Shown: piece after piece, positions 52,085-60,444 of the stretch
How positions within the stretch are numbered: position 1 is the first letter of the stretch
Layout: the number at the start of each line of letters is the position of its first letter
Assembly: GCF_003970915.1 (NCBI RefSeq)
Contig: NZ_RXOF01000010.1
Coordinates: 62,001-126,000 of the forward strand
Length of the DNA stretch: 64,000 nucleotides
Source of the DNA: Hymenobacter gummosus
GTDB lineage: Bacteria; Bacteroidota; Bacteroidia; Cytophagales; Hymenobacteraceae
Reading direction: 5' to 3'
Translations under genes and position numbers: made by a program
Notes under the pieces: generated by a model
Database searches by the model: none
Told to the model about the DNA's origin: nothing
Seen by the model: the letters and a program-made list of their open reading frames with translations, nothing else

Positions 52085-53131
52085 CTAAGGCTGCACTACG
52101 GGCCAGCCGGCTGTATCCCAGCCGAGCTTTTCAATGCGCAGCTTGGAGCGGCCCTGGTCGGCCGCGTCGTAGCCGTGGAAGACCAGGTAGTCCGCGCCGT
52201 CGAAGGTGTAGACGGAGTTGTGGCCCAGGCCGTACCAGTTTTTGTCGCCGCCCAGCACGGCCGTGCCGCCGCCCTGCTCCAGGGGCACGCCGGCCTGGTC
52301 CACGTAGGGGCCGATTACGGCCTTGGAGCGGCCCACCACGATGCGGTAGGTGCTCTTTGGGCCGCGGCAGCAATAATCGAAAGAGGTGAAGAGGTAGTAC
52401 CAGCCGTTTTTGCGGAAGATGAAGGGCGCTTCCACGGCCCCTTCGCCGGGCTGGGCGTCGGGCTGCTTCGGGTCGCGGGGGCGGCTGGCCAGGGTGCGCC
52501 ACTGCTCGGGCTGGGCGGGGGCGCGTAGGTCGGGGCGCAGCTGCACCAGCTTGATGCCGCCCCAGAACGAGCCGAAGGTCAGCCAGGGCGTGCCAGTTTC
52601 GTCGCGGATAAGGTTCGGGTCGATGGCGTTCCAGTTGTCGCGCCCCGGCACCGACTGAATCACCTTGCCCTGGTCTTCCCAGCGAAAATCCGGGGAGCGA
52701 GGGTCCAGGGTTTTGTTCGTGACCAAGCCGATGCAGGAGGTGTTCTTGCCGAAGGCCGAGACGGAGTAGAACAAGTAGTAGCGCCCGTCGTGCAAGGAAA
52801 TGTCGGGCGCCCAGATGTGGTCCTTGAAGCCCGGCACGGCCTGCTGGGCCCAGGCCGGCGGCGTGGCAAACACCGGCGCCTCGGCCTTCCAGGTTTTACG
52901 GTCCTTGGACGACCACACCGCAATGCCGCGGCCGGTGCAGAACATGTAGTACGTGCCGTTCTGCTGCGCCAGCACCGGGTCGTGGGCCCCAATCAGCGCC
53001 GGCGGCGTGGTTTGGGCCGAGGCCGGGCCCGGCGTCGTTTGGGCTGAGCCCGGCCGGCCGGCCAGGCCCAACAGCAGGGGCAGCGCCAGTAGACGGCCCC
53101 GCGCGGCGAGAGAAGGCGAAGAGTAACTCAT
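52085..53131 (-). CDS. GH43 endo-1,5-alpha-L-arabinanase, single domain
   Basis: 348 residues with a leader (ending PGSAQ) and a GH43 arabinanase propeller: base Asp51 (LIGAHDPVLAQ), Asp171 (NWNAIDPNLI) and acid Glu234 (GAVEAPFIFRKNG). TLDPRSPDFRWEDQGKV and FDYCCRGPKSTYRIVVGRS mirror segments of the two T9SS arabinanases, but this one has neither a ricin-like nor a sorting domain, so it probably works in the periplasm on imported oligosaccharides. It is the last gene of the GH51-GH43-GH43 operon; the gap to the preceding gene is 7 bp. Confidence 0.88.
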   Translation of the reverse strand: MSYSSPSLAARGRLLALPLLLGLAGRPGSAQTTPGPASAQTTPPALIGAHDPVLAQQNGTYYMFCTGRGIAVWSSKDRKTWKAEAPVFATPPAWAQQAVPGFKDHIWAPDISLHDGRYYLFYSVSAFGKNTSCIGLVTNKTLDPRSPDFRWEDQGKVIQSVPGRDNWNAIDPNLIRDETGTPWLTFGSFWGGIKLVQLRPDLRAPAQPEQWRTLASRPRDPKQPDAQPGEGAVEAPFIFRKNGWYYLFTSFDYCCRGPKSTYRIVVGRSKAVIGPYVDQAGVPLEQGGGTAVLGGDKNWYGLGHNSVYTFDGADYLVFHGYDAADQGRSKLRIEKLGWDTAGWPVVQP

Positions 53132-53138
53132 ACCGTTG

Positions 53139-54143
53139 TTATTGCACCGGCTTGACGCCCTCCGAGGTCATCTGCACCCGCTTCATCGTGTCGTCCTTGT
53201 TGTAGTACAGGTAGTCGATGCACACGGAGCGGCGGAACGAGCCCCCGTCGGTGGGAATGCTGCCGTTGTGGTAGATGAAGTAGCCCTGCCCCTTGAAGTC
53301 GATGATGGCCTGGTGGTTGGTGTTGGAATTGCCGGCCACCTCGTTCAGCAGGCCCTTAAACTCCCAGGGCCCTTCGGGGCTGCGGCTCATGGCGTAGGCA
53401 ATTTTCTCCGGAAACTGGTAGGCGTAGCTCAGGTAGTACCAGCCGCCATGCTTGTGCAGCCAGGGCGCCTCGGTGAAATTGGGCAGGGTCTTGATCTGGT
53501 TGATGGGCCCGTCCAGCTCGGTCATGTTGGGCTTGAGCTTGGCCCAGTAGCAGATGGTGTTGCCCCAGTACAGGTAGGCCTGCCCCTTGTCGTCCACGAA
53601 CACCGTCGGGTCGATGTCGTCCCAGCTGATTTTGGCGTCCGTGGTCATGTTGTTGGTAATCAGCGCCGAGCCGCGGGCGTCCTTGAAGGGCCCGGTGGGG
53701 CTGTCCGATACCGCCACGCCGATGGCCTTGCCCGGCACCGAGCCGTGCTCCACCGCCGCGTACCAGTAGAACTTGCCGCCGCGCTCCACCACCTGCGAGG
53801 CCCAGGCGTCGTCCTTGGCCCAGCTGAAAGCCTTCACGTTGAGCGGCGAGGGGTGCTCCTTCCAGTTGACCATGTCGGTGGAGGAAAAGCACAGCCACTC
53901 GTGCATCACGTAGCGCTGCTCGGGCGCCGGCGCTTCGTCGTGGCCGGCGTAGAGGTACACCGTACCCTTGTGCACCAGCGCCGCCGGGTCGGCCGTGTAC
54001 TTGTGCTTGATGACGGGGTTGCCGGGCGCCGGGGGCAGCTGCTGGGCCTGGGCGGCGGAAAAACCCGCTGCCAGCAGTCCGGTCAGCAGCCCAGTGCGCA
54101 GCCCCCTGGCCGCGCGTCCCCGCAAGGAAATCTGCTTGTTCAT
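53139..54143 (-). CDS. GH43 exo-enzyme (arabinofuranosidase/xylosidase type)
   Basis: 334 residues, leader ending FSAAQAQQ. GH43 propeller with NPVIKHKYTADPAALVHKG (base Asp), DDIDPTVFVDDKGQAYLYWG (second Asp) and NFTEAPWLHKHGGWYYL (acid Glu). Closest relatives in the window are the GH43 at 21060 and the truncated copy at 24308, with which it shares the YLYAGHDEA and DAWASQVVERGGKFYWYAA stretches. Probably periplasmic and exo-acting. Start ATG at 54141-54143, 6 bp after the GH51 stop, so translational coupling in one operon is likely. Confidence 0.87.
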   Translation of the reverse strand: MNKQISLRGRAARGLRTGLLTGLLAAGFSAAQAQQLPPAPGNPVIKHKYTADPAALVHKGTVYLYAGHDEAPAPEQRYVMHEWLCFSSTDMVNWKEHPSPLNVKAFSWAKDDAWASQVVERGGKFYWYAAVEHGSVPGKAIGVAVSDSPTGPFKDARGSALITNNMTTDAKISWDDIDPTVFVDDKGQAYLYWGNTICYWAKLKPNMTELDGPINQIKTLPNFTEAPWLHKHGGWYYLSYAYQFPEKIAYAMSRSPEGPWEFKGLLNEVAGNSNTNHQAIIDFKGQGYFIYHNGSIPTDGGSFRRSVCIDYLYYNKDDTMKRVQMTSEGVKPVQ

Positions 54144-54149
54144 GGCCGC

Positions 54150-56222
54150 TTAGCGTTTGCCGGGGATGCGCAGGGTGGTAAAGGAGTACGGCGCCAGCGT
54201 GTAGCTCACCTTGGGCGAGGCCACCTTGAAGCTTTCCTCTTTGGGCGCCACGTTCAGGGGCTGGTCGAGGCTGTTCACGGCGTTGAGGTCGGCCGAGGCC
54301 AGCACGATGGCCTTGCCGGTTTTGCCCAGCTTCTTGGCCCCCTGCAGGTTGACCGTCACGGGGCGGGCCTGGGCCGAGTAGTTCACCAGCTTCACCACGA
54401 TGTCGCCGGTTTGGGCGTCGGCCACGGCGCTGCTGAAGAGGTTGTCGTCGCCGTTCTTGGCTCCGCCGCCGCGCTGCGAAGGCAGCATGGTGGTACCGCG
54501 GTTGGTGCCGAACAGCTTCTGTACGTAGTAGTTGGGCGTCCCGTAAGCGCGCAGGTTGTCAAACCAGATCATGTCCGGCGTCCACTGCCAGGCGTCGACG
54601 TGGGCGAAGAGCGGCGCGTACGAGGCCATAACGACCACGTCGGCGTTGCGCTCCAAGCCGGTCATGAACGCGGCCTCGGAAATGGCGCAGTCCCAGCTGT
54701 TCTTGTTGTCGGGCGAGCCGATGGCCACGCTCTGGGCGGCGTACTCCCCGGCGAAAATCTTGGGCCCGCTGCGCGAGTAGTTGTCGTAGCGGCCGGCGTT
54801 CTGGCGGAACCACTCCGGCTTGGCGTAGTAGTGCTCGTCGATGAGGTCGGCCTTTAGCTCGCCCAGGCGCTTGGAGGCGGCCGTGAACAGGTCGCCATCG
54901 GGGCTGGGGCCGGCGCTGCTCACGATTTTGATGTTGGGGTACTTGTCGCGCAGGGCCTTGGCAAAAGGCTCGTAGCGTTCCAGGTATTGCAGCCCCCACT
55001 GCTCGTTGCCGATGCCCAGGTACTTCAGGTTAAACGGCGCCGGGTGGCCCATGGCCGCGCGCTTGGCGCCCCAGGGCGAGCTGACCGGGCCGTTGGCAAA
55101 CTCCACCAGATCCAGCGCGTCCTGGATGAAAATGTCCAGCGAGGGGTCTTGAGTATTCGGGCCGGCTTCGCTGGCGTTGGGGCCGCCGGCGCGGCTCATG
55201 GGGGCCAGCTCGCCGGAGTTGAACTGGCAGGCCATGCCCACGTTCAGCACCGGCAGAGGCTCGGCGCCGATGTCCTCCGAGAGCTGGAAGTACTCAAAGA
55301 AGCCTAGCCCGAACGACTGGTAGTAGTCGGGGGTGGAGCGGTGCCGGAACTCCATGTTCCAGCGGTTGACCAGCGGCACGCGCGTGGCCACGTCGCCGAT
55401 GGTGGTTTTCCACTGGTAACGCTCGGCCAGGGTGCGGCCCTCCACGATGCAGCCGCCCGGGAAGCGCAGGAAGCCCGGCTGCATATCTTTGAGCAGCTGC
55501 ACCAGGTCGGGGCGCAGGCCGTTGGGGTGCTGGTTGTAGGTATCCTTGGGAAACAGCGAAATCACGTCCAGATCAACCACGCCGGCCCCGTCCAGGGAAA
55601 TGTCCAGGTGGGCTTTGGCGCTGGTACCCGAGGGCTTAATCACCACTTTGTGCTGCTTCCACTCGCTCGTGAGCCCGCTGATGTTGGTTTCGGCCAGGGC
55701 CTCGCCCTTCTCGTTTTCCAGGCGCACCAGCAGGCCGCTCAGGTTGCTGCCGGCCGGGCGCCGGGCGTAGAGCGAGAGGGTGTACTCGGCGCCCTGCTTC
55801 ACGCCCATGCCGCGGAAGCCTTCGTTGCTCACGCCCGCGTCGGGGTTGGCGTTGCGGGTGCCGATGCGCAGGTAGTGCGGATTCGAGGCGCTGAGGGGCT
55901 GCTGGGTCATCACCGCGTAGGTTTCCAGCGTGAATCCGCCCTTGCGCGCCTTCCAGCCCACCAGGGCCTGGTCGGGCACCTCAAACGACTTGTTCTTCAC
56001 CAGCTCCGGGTACAGCCCGCCGTCGGCGGCGAAGTTGATGTCCTCGAAGAACAGCCCGTACATGGTCTTGGATACCGGCGCGCCGGGCTTGTCGACCTGT
56101 ACAGTGATGGTATTGCTGGCCAAAGGGGCCTGGGCTTGCGCCAGCTGCGGGCCGGCAACTGCGCCGGCCAGAGCCAGCGGCAGCGCCCGTAGCGCAACGC
56201 AAACGGGAGAAGCAGTCAGCAT
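54150..56222 (-). CDS. abfA: GH51 alpha-L-arabinofuranosidase
   Basis: 690 residues, leader ending AQAQAP. A GH51 enzyme with N-terminal CBM4_9-like region (about 60-250, SKTMYGLFFEDINFAADGG preceding it), TIM barrel and C-terminal beta-sandwich. Acid/base Glu407 lies in LGIGNEQWGLQY and nucleophile Glu493 in KIFAGEYAAQS. The barrel also shows LRFPGGCIVEG and VPLVNRWNMEFRH. It removes terminal alpha-L-arabinofuranose from arabinan and arabinoxylan oligosaccharides. First gene of a three-gene minus-strand operon, divergent from the lacI-type regulator. An exact operator copy lies 112 bp upstream of its start. Confidence 0.92.
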   Translation of the reverse strand: MLTASPVCVALRALPLALAGAVAGPQLAQAQAPLASNTITVQVDKPGAPVSKTMYGLFFEDINFAADGGLYPELVKNKSFEVPDQALVGWKARKGGFTLETYAVMTQQPLSASNPHYLRIGTRNANPDAGVSNEGFRGMGVKQGAEYTLSLYARRPAGSNLSGLLVRLENEKGEALAETNISGLTSEWKQHKVVIKPSGTSAKAHLDISLDGAGVVDLDVISLFPKDTYNQHPNGLRPDLVQLLKDMQPGFLRFPGGCIVEGRTLAERYQWKTTIGDVATRVPLVNRWNMEFRHRSTPDYYQSFGLGFFEYFQLSEDIGAEPLPVLNVGMACQFNSGELAPMSRAGGPNASEAGPNTQDPSLDIFIQDALDLVEFANGPVSSPWGAKRAAMGHPAPFNLKYLGIGNEQWGLQYLERYEPFAKALRDKYPNIKIVSSAGPSPDGDLFTAASKRLGELKADLIDEHYYAKPEWFRQNAGRYDNYSRSGPKIFAGEYAAQSVAIGSPDNKNSWDCAISEAAFMTGLERNADVVVMASYAPLFAHVDAWQWTPDMIWFDNLRAYGTPNYYVQKLFGTNRGTTMLPSQRGGGAKNGDDNLFSSAVADAQTGDIVVKLVNYSAQARPVTVNLQGAKKLGKTGKAIVLASADLNAVNSLDQPLNVAPKEESFKVASPKVSYTLAPYSFTTLRIPGKR

Positions 56223-56333
56223 GGATTGTGGGAATGACGGGTGTGGGAAAGTAGAATCGGACCCCGCCGCCGGCCGCGGGTAAACCGCGGGCCGCAGCGG
56301 CGGTAAGCCGGGCCAATATTAACGAGTTGTTTT

Positions 56334-56347
56334 CACAAACGATTGTG
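56334..56347 (+). promoter_or_regulatory. LacI-type operator upstream of the GH51 operon
   Basis: Exact CACAAACGATTGTG, preceded by a T-run. It lies 112 bp upstream of the GH51 start codon on the minus strand. Together with the site at 56555 it brackets the divergent promoter region. Confidence 0.75.
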
Positions 56348-56554
56348 TAAAGCGCAATTTATTCTCCACCCCTCCCCTCTGCCAGCGTTGCGCCCGGCTC
56401 GAATCCGCTTGCCTGCCCGACTATCCCTGATTACTCCCGTTAGCTAGAAACCAGCGTAGAGTGGGCAGGAACAGCTTGCCGCTCGGGCGGCAAGTCAATA
56501 CGTCCACATTTGCCCCGTAGCAGTGCTATTTATTTGCTGCTTTGCTTATCTTTA

Positions 56555-56568
56555 CACAAAGCATTGTG
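56555..56568 (+). promoter_or_regulatory. variant operator just before the lacI start (autoregulation)
   Basis: CACAAAGCATTGTG keeps the CACAAA and TTGTG halves but swaps the central CG to GC. The 3' edge is 13 bp before the regulator ATG at 56582, so binding would block its own transcription or the ribosome-binding region. The centre change may tune affinity for graded autoregulation. Confidence 0.65.
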
Positions 56569-56581
56569 TAACGACTGTTGT

Positions 56582-57685
56582 ATGGCCCCTCGGAAAAAAG
56601 CCGCCTCCGTGCCAAACTCCCCCGTTTCCATGGCCGACCTGGCCCGGGAGCTGGGCGTATCGATGACCACCGTTTCGCGGGCGCTGAGCGACCATTTCAG
56701 CATCGGGCCGGAGATGAAGCTGAAGGTGCAGAAGCTGGCCAAGAAGTACAACTACCAACCCAACCGCATGGCCTCGGCTCTGCGCAAGGGCCAAAGCAAG
56801 CTGCTGGGCATCATCGTGCCCTACCTGGAGGGTCGCTTTTTCCCCAAGGTGGTGCGCGGCATGGAGACGGCCGCCAGCCGCGCCGGCTACAACGTGGTCA
56901 TCTGTCAGTCGAATGAGGACCTGGGCCACGAGCGGCGCAACATTGAGTCGTTGCTCAGTGCCCAGGTGGCCGGCATCCTGGTGTCGGTGTCGCGCACTAC
57001 CGACGACTTCCGCCACTTCGAGAAAGTGCGCGGGCGCGGGCTGCCGCTGGTGTTTTTCGACCGCACGATGCCCGGCAACGCCCTCAACGCCGTCGTGCTC
57101 GACGACCGGGAAGGCGGCTACCTGGCAACCCGCCACCTGCTCAGCCAGGGCGGCCGCCGCGTGGCCCACTTCGGCGGCCTGCAGCAGCTGACCATCTACC
57201 GCAACCGCTACCAGGGCTACCGCGACGCGCTGGCGGAGGCCGGCTTGCCCGTAGAAGAGGAGCTAACCCATTTCGGCGACAACACCGAGCAGGACGGCGC
57301 CGAAGCCATGCGCCGCTGGCTGGCCCTGCCCAATCCGCCGGACGCCGTGTTTGCCGCCGGCGACTACGCCGCCCTCGGGGCCATGCAGGAAGCCGAACGG
57401 CAGGGCTTGGTGGTACCCGCTGATATGGCCGTCGGTGGCTTCAGCAACGAAACCTTCACGCCCATTGCCAAGCCGTCCATCACCACCGTCGACCAGCGCT
57501 GCGACGAGATGGGGCAGGCAGCGGTGCGGCTGCTGCTGGAGCACATCGACGCGCAGGCCCAGGGCCTCGAATTCGCCTCCCGGCAGCTCGTGCTGCGGCC
57601 GGAGCTGATTGTGCGGGAATCCTCGCAGCGCCTGGGCCGCCTCAGCCCCACGCCCGAGCCGCTGGCCGATGCCGCCGTGCAGTAG
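56582..57685 (+). CDS. LacI/GalR-family transcriptional regulator
   Basis: 367 residues from the ATG at 56582; an earlier in-frame start would put the operator inside the gene and adds a non-conserved stretch. The N-terminal helix-turn-helix is VSMADLARELGVSMTTVSRA (about 15-35), followed by a hinge helix region (YNYQPNRMASALRKG) and a periplasmic-binding-like effector domain (LLGIIVPYLEGRFFPKVVRG; ending TTVDQRCDEMGQAAVRLLLEH). It is the only specific regulator in the arabinan block; no AraC, AraR or hybrid two-component sensor is visible. The seven operator-like sites in the window match the LacI-site style (palindrome with CG centre), so I infer it controls the locus, with arabinose or an arabino-oligosaccharide as effector. 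Confidence 0.92.
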   Translation: MAPRKKAASVPNSPVSMADLARELGVSMTTVSRALSDHFSIGPEMKLKVQKLAKKYNYQPNRMASALRKGQSKLLGIIVPYLEGRFFPKVVRGMETAASRAGYNVVICQSNEDLGHERRNIESLLSAQVAGILVSVSRTTDDFRHFEKVRGRGLPLVFFDRTMPGNALNAVVLDDREGGYLATRHLLSQGGRRVAHFGGLQQLTIYRNRYQGYRDALAEAGLPVEEELTHFGDNTEQDGAEAMRRWLALPNPPDAVFAAGDYAALGAMQEAERQGLVVPADMAVGGFSNETFTPIAKPSITTVDQRCDEMGQAAVRLLLEHIDAQAQGLEFASRQLVLRPELIVRESSQRLGRLSPTPEPLADAAVQ

Positions 57686-57808
57686 CCCGCCAGCCCACTT
57701 CTCGCGGTAAGGCCTGGGCGCCGCGTTTTCGCGCCGGTGGCAGGTCCTGGCCCCGTTCGAGAGGAAATAAGCCCTTTCCCGATACCTGCACCTCCCTTTC
57801 CCGCCCGC

Positions 57809-59428
57809 GTGTTCCCAACCTTCCGCCTTTCCCTCGCCGCGCCGCTGCTGACCGCGGGTATGCTGGGCCTGCTGGCTGCCTGCCGGCAGCCCGCCGCGAC
57901 TTCGCCAACAACCACCGCGCCGAAGCAGGCCGCGGCTCCGCCCGCTACGGCCGCCGCCCCCGTCACCAACCCCGTGCTGCCCGGCGACTACCCCGATCCG
58001 TCGGTGGACAAGCTGGGCGACACGTACTGGGCTTCGGCCACCACCTCCAACTGGGGCCCGGTGTTTCCGCTGCTCAAGTCCAAAAACCTGAGCGAGTGGG
58101 AGCTGGTCGGCCACGTATTTCCGGATGCGCCGCCAGCCTGGGCCGATTACTACTTCTGGGCCCCGGAAATCAGCTTCGAGAAGGACAAAACCTACATCTA
58201 CTACACTGCCCACAAGCGTGGCGGCAACCTCTGCGTGGCCGTGGCCAGCGCCGACCGGCCCGAAGGCCCCTACACCGACCACGGCCCGCTGGTGGGGCAG
58301 GAAGCCGGCTCCATCGACGGCTTTCCGATGCGCGACGAAAACGGGGTGCTCTACCTGATCTGGAAGGAAGACGGCAACAGCCGCAACCTACCCACGCCCA
58401 TCTGGGCCCAGCAGCTGAGCGAGGACCGCAAAAGCCTGCTGGGGCAGCCGCGGGAGCTGTTTCGCAACGACCAGCGCTGGGAGGGCAACCTGGTGGAGGG
58501 CGTTTCGATGATTCGCCGCGGCGAGTATTTCTACGCCTTTTACGCCGGCAACGGCTGCTGCGGCAATGCCTGCACCTACGGCACTGGCGTGGCCCGCGCC
58601 AAAAAGCTGCTCGGCCCCTGGGAAAAGTACGCGCAGAACCCGGTGATGCTCAGCAACGACACTTGGAAGTGCCCGGGCCACGGCAGCGTGACGGAGCGAG
58701 GCGGGCAGTGGTTTCTCCTGCACCACGCCTACCACAACCGCGGCTGGGAGTACGTGGGCCGGCAGGGCGTGCTCAGCGAATTCCGCTGGACGGCCGCCGG
58801 CTGGCCCGAATTCATCAACCAACGCACGCCCGGCACCCCCGGCGTGCCCACCACCCAGAGCCGGCAGACCGTCCGGGACGACTTCAAAGGCCGCGCGCTG
58901 GGCCGCGCCTGGCAGTGGCCCGTCGAAACCAAGCCCAGCTTCGCCCTGAAAGACGGGCAGCTGCGCCTCACGGCCCGCCCCGATGCCGGCGGCGCCGCAC
59001 TCGGCCACCCGATATACACCGCGGATTTCACGGCTACCACCACGCTGCTGGAACCCGGCAAGCTGCCCGCCGGTGCCGCCGCCGGCCTGGCCGCCCTCGG
59101 CGACCCGGAAAACACGCTGGCCCTCACGGCCGGCGGCGGCAAGCTGCAGCTCTGGCAGCTGGAAAAGGGCAAGCGCCGGGTGCTGGGCGAAACGGCGCTG
59201 CCGCCCGCCCCAGTCCTCACGCTGCGTCTGGAAGCGCAGGGTGGCAAGCAGTACCGCTTCAGCTACAGCACCGACGGCGGCAAGGCCTGGCAGCAACTGC
59301 CCGCCGGCAACGCGCCAATCAACGGCGCCTACCTGCCGCCCTGGGACCGGGGCGTGCGCGCCGGCGTGCTGGTGCTGGGGCCGGCCACGGTTACGGCCGC
59401 CTTCGACGACTTCGTGCTGGAGGGTTAA
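57809..59428 (+). CDS. two-domain GH43 lipoprotein
   Basis: 539 residues if started at the GTG at 57809, which gives a proper lipoprotein leader (LTAGMLGLLAAC); no ATG fits. After a Pro/Ala/Thr linker comes the GH43 propeller with base Asp (PGDYPDPSVDKLG), Asp in GSIDGFPMRDENG and Glu in NLVEGVSMIRRG; GCCGNACTYG is a cysteine-rich loop. A C-terminal beta-sandwich (about 360-539, ending AAFDDFVLEG) follows. It lies 123 bp after the regulator on the same strand and may be cotranscribed with it. A membrane-anchored exo-enzyme on arabinan or arabinoxylan is the likely role. Confidence 0.82.
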   Translation: MFPTFRLSLAAPLLTAGMLGLLAACRQPAATSPTTTAPKQAAAPPATAAAPVTNPVLPGDYPDPSVDKLGDTYWASATTSNWGPVFPLLKSKNLSEWELVGHVFPDAPPAWADYYFWAPEISFEKDKTYIYYTAHKRGGNLCVAVASADRPEGPYTDHGPLVGQEAGSIDGFPMRDENGVLYLIWKEDGNSRNLPTPIWAQQLSEDRKSLLGQPRELFRNDQRWEGNLVEGVSMIRRGEYFYAFYAGNGCCGNACTYGTGVARAKKLLGPWEKYAQNPVMLSNDTWKCPGHGSVTERGGQWFLLHHAYHNRGWEYVGRQGVLSEFRWTAAGWPEFINQRTPGTPGVPTTQSRQTVRDDFKGRALGRAWQWPVETKPSFALKDGQLRLTARPDAGGAALGHPIYTADFTATTTLLEPGKLPAGAAAGLAALGDPENTLALTAGGGKLQLWQLEKGKRRVLGETALPPAPVLTLRLEAQGGKQYRFSYSTDGGKAWQQLPAGNAPINGAYLPPWDRGVRAGVLVLGPATVTAAFDDFVLEG

Positions 59429-59549
59429 GCCAGGATACTTGCTGAATACACGCAGCAAGCGTCACTGGCTGACGCATGGATTCACGAGCAGCTAAGCTTG
59501 GTCAAGCGAAACGCTCGTTTTCTTTCACAAATGAATGCCGTCTTTGGCC

Positions 59550-59675
59550 TCAATTCGATTGGTAGAAACGGGCCTTATAACTTGCCACAGCCGTTTTGAA
59601 CCGCAAGACATACCACCCCTGCGGTAAGCCTGCTACACTCAATTTGCCCGTGAGCGTAGTTACCTGAGGCGCGCC
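59550..59675 (-). pseudogene. orphan T9SS C-terminal sorting domain fragment
   Basis: Minus-strand codons read LTGKLSVAGLPQGWYVLRF then KTAVASYKARFYQSN before a stop at 59550-59552. This is the typical end of a type A T9SS domain. No start or upstream body in frame; the preceding sequence is in a different frame. Second such orphan tail in the window (other at 27801). Confidence 0.6.
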
Positions 59676-60030
59676 AATTGGGTAGCGGCCGTATCCTTGT
59701 GCATGCCGGGCGGTTCAGTATAGCCCAGCAGTTTGAGCTGCAGCTGCCGTAAGGCACGCAGCACCTGGTACCAGACCTGCAGCAACAGGAAAGCGTGGAA
59801 CTCCGCGTCGCTGCCGAGCTGAGCTGCTGCTTCGCGCGTGGCCAACGGGTCAACGGTATCAAAGGCGGCAAAGCAGGGCAGCTGTCGGCGGCGCTCGGTG
59901 GTATCCTCGTGCAACAACCGCAGCACCTCCTACCGATGCCATTCACCGCGCAGGCCCGGCAGAGGGGCCATCAGCCGCTGCAAGAGCTGACGCGCCTGTC
60001 GGGGTACATGCTCGTCTCAGTGCAAGGAGC
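59660..60030 (-). pseudogene. broken coding sequence of unknown origin
   Basis: The minus strand reads RQARQLLQRLMAPLPGLRGE, an in-frame stop, then EVLRLLHEDTTERRRQLPCF and on to YQVLRALRQLQLKLLGYTEP, with a further stop near the upstream end. The composition is protein-like (charged helices, leucine heptads) but I recognise no family. It looks like the remains of a real gene with at least one nonsense mutation. Confidence 0.35.
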
Positions 60031-60265
60031 GAGCAGCTTGAATAGCGACGGAAACAGAGGGAGGCGTCACGAATGCGAAGCAGGGTTGAGGAAGGGGGGA
60101 TAAACCAGATAACCTCTCTCCACACGGCCAATGCAAGCGACCCGACGCTACCCGCCGTTGCTAAGCTCTTTCTTACATCGCCGAGCCAAGTCGCTTGCTA
60201 TTACTCACACGTCAGAGCGATTGAATGAGACTGTAGTTCCATATCCACTTACATACCCAGCAACG

Positions 60266-60300
60266 AAAAGCCCCTGTTTGCAAGTTGCAAACAGGGGCTT
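60266..60300 (-). terminator. intrinsic terminator after tRNA-Lys
   Basis: 16-bp perfect arms 60268-60283 and 60285-60300 (AAGCCCCTGTTTGCAA and complement). Read on the minus strand it ends in GGGGCTTTTCG. It lies 3 bp past the tRNA 3' end. Confidence 0.8.
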
Positions 60301-60303
60301 CAG

Positions 60304-60376
60304 TGATTCCGCTGGGATTCGAACCCAGGACCCGTACATTAAAAGTGTACTGCTCTACCAGCTGAGCTACAGAATC
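60304..60376 (-). tRNA. tRNA-Lys (anticodon TTT)
   Basis: The minus strand folds into a standard cloverleaf of 73 nt: acceptor GATTCTG paired with CGGAATC, D-arm AGCTCAGCTGGTAGAGC, anticodon stem and loop GTACACTTTTAATGTAC with anticodon TTT, and T-arm GGGTTCGAATCCC. The discriminator is A and CCA is not encoded. tRNA genes are common integration sites, but I see no attachment-site duplication next to it. Confidence 0.95.
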
Positions 60377-60444
60377 ATTTTCTTTGTGATTCCAACAACC
60401 TACCGGGGTCGATTGTGGCACAAAAGTAGTTGGTCAGGTTTTTA

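Larger units (their letters stand above)
56223..56581. other. divergent regulatory region between abfA and the LacI gene
   Basis: The 359-bp gap holds two operators (56334-56347 and 56555-56568) whose centres are 221 bp apart, close to 21 helical turns. The DNA is more AT-rich around both sites. A weak Bacteroidota-like promoter pair (TTTG at 56509, TTTATTTG at 56529-56536) could serve the regulator gene. No gene is visible. Confidence 0.5.
59429..60303. other. 875-bp region with only decayed coding sequence
   Basis: Between the last GH43 and the tRNA there is no intact gene. On the minus strand there is an orphan T9SS tail (59550-59675) and an unrecognised broken frame (59660-60030); both have separate entries. 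The tRNA terminator lies at 60266-60300. Confidence 0.55.

Noticed and set aside
60304-60376. tRNA-Lys as the attachment site of an integrated island containing the locus
   Set aside because: I could not find a duplicated tRNA end elsewhere in the window, and the integrase relic is 32 kb away next to susC.
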